Assembly: GCA_946807835.1 (NCBI GenBank)
Contig: OX327706.1
Location: 25,843,001 to 25,907,000 of the forward strand
Direction: 5' to 3'
Origin: Ailanthus altissimus
Lineage: Eukaryota; Streptophyta; Magnoliopsida; Sapindales; Simaroubaceae
DNA length: 64,000 bases
A program made the translations under genes and the position numbers. The notes beneath the pieces are model-generated. The model saw only the letters and a list, made by a program, of their open reading frames with translations, was not told the DNA's origin and ran no database searches. Of the stretch, positions 59,975 through 64,000 are shown one piece after another; the first letter of the stretch is position 1; each line of letters starts with the position of its first letter.

Positions 59975-61021
59975 TAAATTGGTGGCGGAAACAAAAGAAT
60001 GTGTTGTAAATTTTTCAATAACTACTACTGATCTAATGCATTACCTTTCTCGACAGACATTTAGATTCTCATCTATGTAATGCATTGCCAGTGTTAGTCG
60101 TAGTCTCGTGTACCCAGAAGCGTATATTAAGCAGTATTTATTAATAACATCCATGCTCTTAGTAAAAACCAGTTTAATCTCGATATAGTCGTATCATTGC
60201 AAAAGCAGTCTCTTGCTTGAAACTCTCTGTACTATACCAGAATGGTAAAATAGTAGAGTTTGGAGTTAGATTAAGAAGAGCTTGTTAATTTTTAGAGGGC
60301 TTTATATATATATATATTGCAGCTCACGAGTCTTAGTCCAGGTCAAATCTAATCCCATATTTAAGGACTACTTTCACCATGGAAGAAATGGAACTTAAAA
60401 CTTGCTGTGAGAGATGTTGGACAAATTTTTGAGGTGTCTGATTACAAATGAGACGAGTTAATGGGATTAAAAAAATATATTTTATTTTAAAGATTAGAGT
60501 TTTTTTAACCTATTGAGTTATTTAAAATGTTTTTATTTTCAGTTTTTTTATACCATAACATAATTTAAAAAATATATATATTCATGAAAGTAATTGTACA
60601 ATTTTTTTTTTAAAAAAAAAAGTTATGGGTGATAAATAATTTTTTTTAAAAAGCTCTATTTATAAAATTATATTAGTATCAGCTTTATTTAACGAAATTC
60701 TATTAAAAAAACTCGCTCTAAACTATTTTAGACATTCCGTAAAAGAAAATTTAAAAGAATTCAGAAAAATCGGGAAAAAAAATAGTAAAAAAAAATATAA
60801 AATATATATCTAATATAAAATTTTACATATTTGCTGGTCCATACAAGTCTCGAACCTGTGACTTTGGTGATACAAGCTTGATTCCCTTAACAACATTTAA
60901 TATTAAAAAATAATTTAAATGATAAAGTTTCGGTTTCCTTAGAGGAGGTCTAGTCTTCTAGAGTTGAAAATCAATCCATCAGAAAACAAAAGAAATTGAA
61001 TCGGAGAAACGAACTACGGCG
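59975..61021. other. 3' region of copy B and spacer
   Basis: The first ~180 bp match the 3' region of copy A. Then follow an (AT)n run near 60,306, poly-A/T tracts and a patch at 60,835-60,890. That patch resembles repeat-derived coding debris, with no family recognised. The promoter of the small gene at 61022 lies at the right end. Confidence 0.5.
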
Positions 61022-62414
61022 ATGGCAGAAGATTACGAGGTAAGATTTTAAAGCTTTTATTTTTTTATTTAATTCTTTTAATTGCATGATTTTTGCCGTT
61101 GAACCTTCTCGATCTCTTACTATTTTCTCAACAACCAACAAAATAATTTAGTTTACCTTCAGGTATTGGAACAAGATTTAACATGTTTCTCTATCACCGC
61201 CTTATGCTTCGAATTTCAATTGTTCGCAATTTGTGAGTCATCGCATCAATTTTAATTTGTTTTTACTTTGTCAATTTATCCTGAAATCAATTAGCTTTTG
61301 TTTTTAGGTTATTGCAGATTCATAGTCAACGTTTTCAATTGGATTAAGGCTAAGTTGAGAATAATCGAATTCATGACAATTTGATGTCATAATTTTTCAT
61401 ATCATCAATATTACATGGCCAAATTTCTTTTTTTTTTTTTTTATGATTTGAGTACCTTTAATGATGCAGTTCAAGAATCACAATAATTTCTAATTAAATT
61501 AGAGTTTATTATTTTTAGGAATGTCTTAATTAGTTTGAGTCCTATTTTAATTTATTTTTCGTTTAGTGTTTTATTAGTTTAGTAATAATTATTTGAGTGG
61601 TATTCTTATTTCAATAGGAACTCTTATTTGAATAGGTTTAGGATAAGTACTGGTTAGTATAAATATGTCTTTTGTAACATTAGAAAAGGTTTTTTATTTT
61701 GGTTATTCAGTTGTAGAATAAAATCTTGATTTGAGTTGTTCTTGTTATCTCTCGCATTCGTTGAATCAATGAGATCTAACGTCTTAAATTTGCAGGTATT
61801 CTCAGAATGAGTTTAGTTTAATTTTTATTCCGGGCATTCTTAGACAAAACGGAATATTGAACCTATCCCTTTGCCTACCTGTCCGCTGCTTCATTTAACA
61901 ATGACCGATGTGCCAAATTTAGCTGATTTTAGATGCTAGATTTTACATTTCAATTAACAGTTTGTGTATCTCAGCTTTTTTTACCATTATTTTAATCATA
62001 AAGACCATGAAATATGTGATTGTAGACCGAAGAGATAAAGCAAGCGGCCGCTGATGTATTGTTCGGATATTCAAAATTCGTAATGGCATGTATTGGAAAT
62101 CAAGTTCGACCTTGTGACTTACGGTTGCATTTGATGAAGGTAAATTCATAGTTTCTTGTTTGACTTTCCCACAGTTTTTCCTAGGGGAAGATACTTTATG
62201 ATAATGTATGTATTTCATTTGGTAGCTGATAAACAATGTAAGCAATTGTTGATTGACAATAAGATTTTTGTTCATTTTCTTTCAGGAGATTTCTGGTCTG
62301 CCAACTACGCTGAAGAAAGAATCATCTCAGGTGGCAGCCTCTCCTGATCCAATGGGTGAGTCTTCAAGCTCAGGCCCAACTAGAGTGGAAAAGGAGAGTT
62401 TTCAGGCACTATAG
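61022..62414 (+). CDS. Small protein of unknown function (86 aa)
   Basis: Three exons: 61022-61039, 62026-62139, 62286-62414. Introns are GT-AG and the reading frame is continuous, giving 86 residues. The middle exon encodes a compact predicted-helical segment (EEIKQAAADVLFGYSKF, then a cysteine-containing IGNQVRPCDLRLHLMKE). The tail is Ser/Pro-rich and acidic-basic mixed (GESSSSGPTRVEKESFQ). There is no signal peptide and no membrane segment. I do not recognise the family and propose no function. Support for it being real: three exons with good splice sites all in one frame, an ATG in good context, and coding-like composition against an AT-rich background. Intron 1 (986 bp) contains an LTR-like repeat. 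The first exon codes for only six residues, so an alternative first exon is possible. Confidence 0.7.
61462..61694 (+). repeat. LTR-like dispersed repeat, copy 2, in an intron
   Basis: Partner of 21,959-22,176 in the same orientation and better preserved. It has TATAAATATGTCTTTTG and, downstream, AATAAAATCTTGA (about 61,719), as in an LTR with promoter and polyadenylation signal. It lies in intron 1 of the 86-residue gene. Confidence 0.6.
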
Positions 62415-64000
62415 CTTGACCCGAAATTTTGGGTTAGTTTCTGCTTGAGATTACTTCCTTCTCAAATTCTAACTTGTAGGTGCATGGAATTCTTGTATGT
62501 TATGAGACGTGTAATGTGATCCAAGATTTGTAATATGATGTATCAAATCTCTTGATATCAATTGTGAAGTTGTTTATACACCTTGACTTTTTCTAAATTT
62601 TCTAATAAACATTAAATGATCATAGTCTCTTCATGTTAAAGTAGTCAGTAACATAATTGGCATTTGTTGAAAACCTTCATGTGAAGACTGTTCAATGAAC
62701 ATGCATAAAAGACAGTTCAATGAAGTGTATAGGTAATTCTTACAAATAAAAATGGGAATACTACTGAACTTGAGAGGTTCCTTGTTAACTCAGATACACA
62801 CGTATTGCTCACTCGTCTTTGCACATAATGACAGTCAGCATTCTCTAGTCTATGATAAGTAGTTCTTGGTGGCACAAATCAGATAGGCATAGAGTGTTGT
62901 AACCTTGGAAGGTTTGAAGAATTATTGATCTATATTCCATGTTCATCTGTGATTTTTGAGCTTTGTGAGGCGTCTGATCATTGGTCTTCTTTTGACTTCA
63001 ACTCTAGAAATCCTGATTGAAAATCTTATTAAGTTATTTCGGTTGTAGCTCAAACTACTATACTAGACGACAACATCAGGTGACCAAAGCTTGCTTAAAC
63101 CAGTCCTCTTATTGACATGAGGTGACAAAGGTCATGTATTTTGCCTATTTACAGCCCAAGTTGTCACTAGATTCTATTGCATGTCGTTAATTTTTTTTTG
63201 CATATGCTTCCTTTACCCATACTAAGACTCTGAACCCCTTGACTTTATGGTAAGCAATATTTATAAAACTTAAGACTGTCAATATTTTCTTTTATCTTTA
63301 CTAGAAGTTCTTGCTTGACAGTTTTGAAAGATCTGTTATGGTTAAACTAGCTAAAAAAAGCTTTAGTTTTTACATGGCATATTATTGTTAACACATGAAA
63401 ATAACTAGGGAATTAACTATTTTTTTTAGTACATGGACCAATATACTCAAAAGTTCAATTTGGGTCAATTTGACAGTTTGGATTGCAAAGAGCTTTAACT
63501 AGTTTTTTGCAATTCCATTCTTCTCTATCTTTTCTGATAATGAGAACTTAAAACTAATTTTTTGCAATGCCAACTTGAAATAAGAGAAAGAATGACTCTT
63601 GCCTTTCATTGTTTGTCAATTCCACAGTTGGTAATTTGGAGGACTTGTTGTGAGCTCAAGATTTAACCCCGGATCCTCTTTCCAATGTTGGTTGATTAGT
63701 ACATATGTAACTTCACTTAATACTCCCAAAGTTAGTAATTTTTCCATTAGTTCAGTTGTGGAATGATACAATCAGCAATTAAAATTACACATTCCAAGCA
63801 TGTAATACCTTGAATGAACATGGATGTTAACGAATTTCAGCTAATTAGAGACTCCAGGTTTTCTTTTATACATTTATACATTCAAATCGGGAAGGGGTTT
63901 TAAGATAATTTTGTATAGTTTAGGTCGGGTTTAAAGGTGGAAATTCTTGTTATTATGGTTAGTTTAGGCTCCAACCTCTTATTTTTGGTTCTCTTCGTGG
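62415..64000. other. Spacer to window end
   Basis: The 3' region of the small gene is followed by unremarkable AT-rich DNA without recognisable gene, repeat array or RNA gene. Confidence 0.55.

Noticed and set aside
60835..60890. Possible tRNA-like TCGAACCTG block
   Set aside because: No cloverleaf can be drawn around it, so no tRNA is called.

Overview
The window is nuclear DNA of a flowering plant, almost certainly a eudicot. The genes have many short GT-AG introns, the spacers are AT-rich, Ty1/copia and other LTR retroelements and MITE-like repeats are frequent, and the proteins belong to plant-only families. The protein flavour and the repeat landscape would fit a woody eudicot such as Citrus, but I cannot prove the species from this sequence alone.

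Layout. 1-2 kb holds relics: a decayed kinesin KIN-7 fragment and a probable solo LTR. 2.05-4.63 kb (minus) is a complete seven-exon CCD7 gene (strigolactone synthesis, plastid). 4.7-10.9 kb is spacer with a degenerate solo-LTR-like block at 8.1-9.5 kb. 10.96-17.25 kb (minus) is a complete 13-exon KIN-7 kinesin with a C-terminal NACK/DUF3490-type domain; its long exon 11 carries three separate in-frame tandem duplications. 17.3-27.7 kb is AT-rich spacer with MITEs and duplicated segments. 27.83-28.84 kb (plus) is a three-exon glyoxalase-I/VOC-family gene. About 30.1-31.1 kb is a degenerate tandem-repeat field. 32.29-33.6 kb (plus) is a double B-box zinc-finger gene of the BBX18/19 type; its probable last intron has been invaded by a decayed copia-like element with both LTRs (33.66-36.85 kb). 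37.85-38.26 kb (minus) is a decayed PXY/TDR-like receptor-kinase pseudogene.

From 38.8 to 60.2 kb lies a tandem duplication of an S28-family serine protease gene (EDA2-like, 12 exons). The upstream copy A (39.0-43.9 kb) has a premature TAG in exon 3. The downstream copy B (55.3-60.0 kb) is open throughout with an intact Ser/Asp/His triad. Between them sits an old Ty1/copia element (45.54-53.11 kb, 5-bp target duplication ATTTT). It was itself invaded by a 2.68-kb solo LTR (47.31-50.00 kb, 5-bp target duplication GGGTC). 61.02-62.41 kb (plus) is a small three-exon gene for an 86-residue protein I do not recognise; its first intron holds an LTR-like repeat also present at 22 kb. The rest, to 64 kb, is spacer.

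The genes do not form one pathway: CCD7 (hormone synthesis), KIN-7 (cell division or organelle motor), VOC protein (metabolism), BBX (transcription) and EDA2 (secreted or vacuolar peptidase) are independent neighbours. The strongest structural stories are the nested retroelements with clean target-site duplications, the duplicated protease with one interrupted copy and copy-specific GC donor sites, and the LTR element in the B-box gene. All exon boundaries were derived by hand from splice consensus and reading-frame continuity and have no transcript support here.
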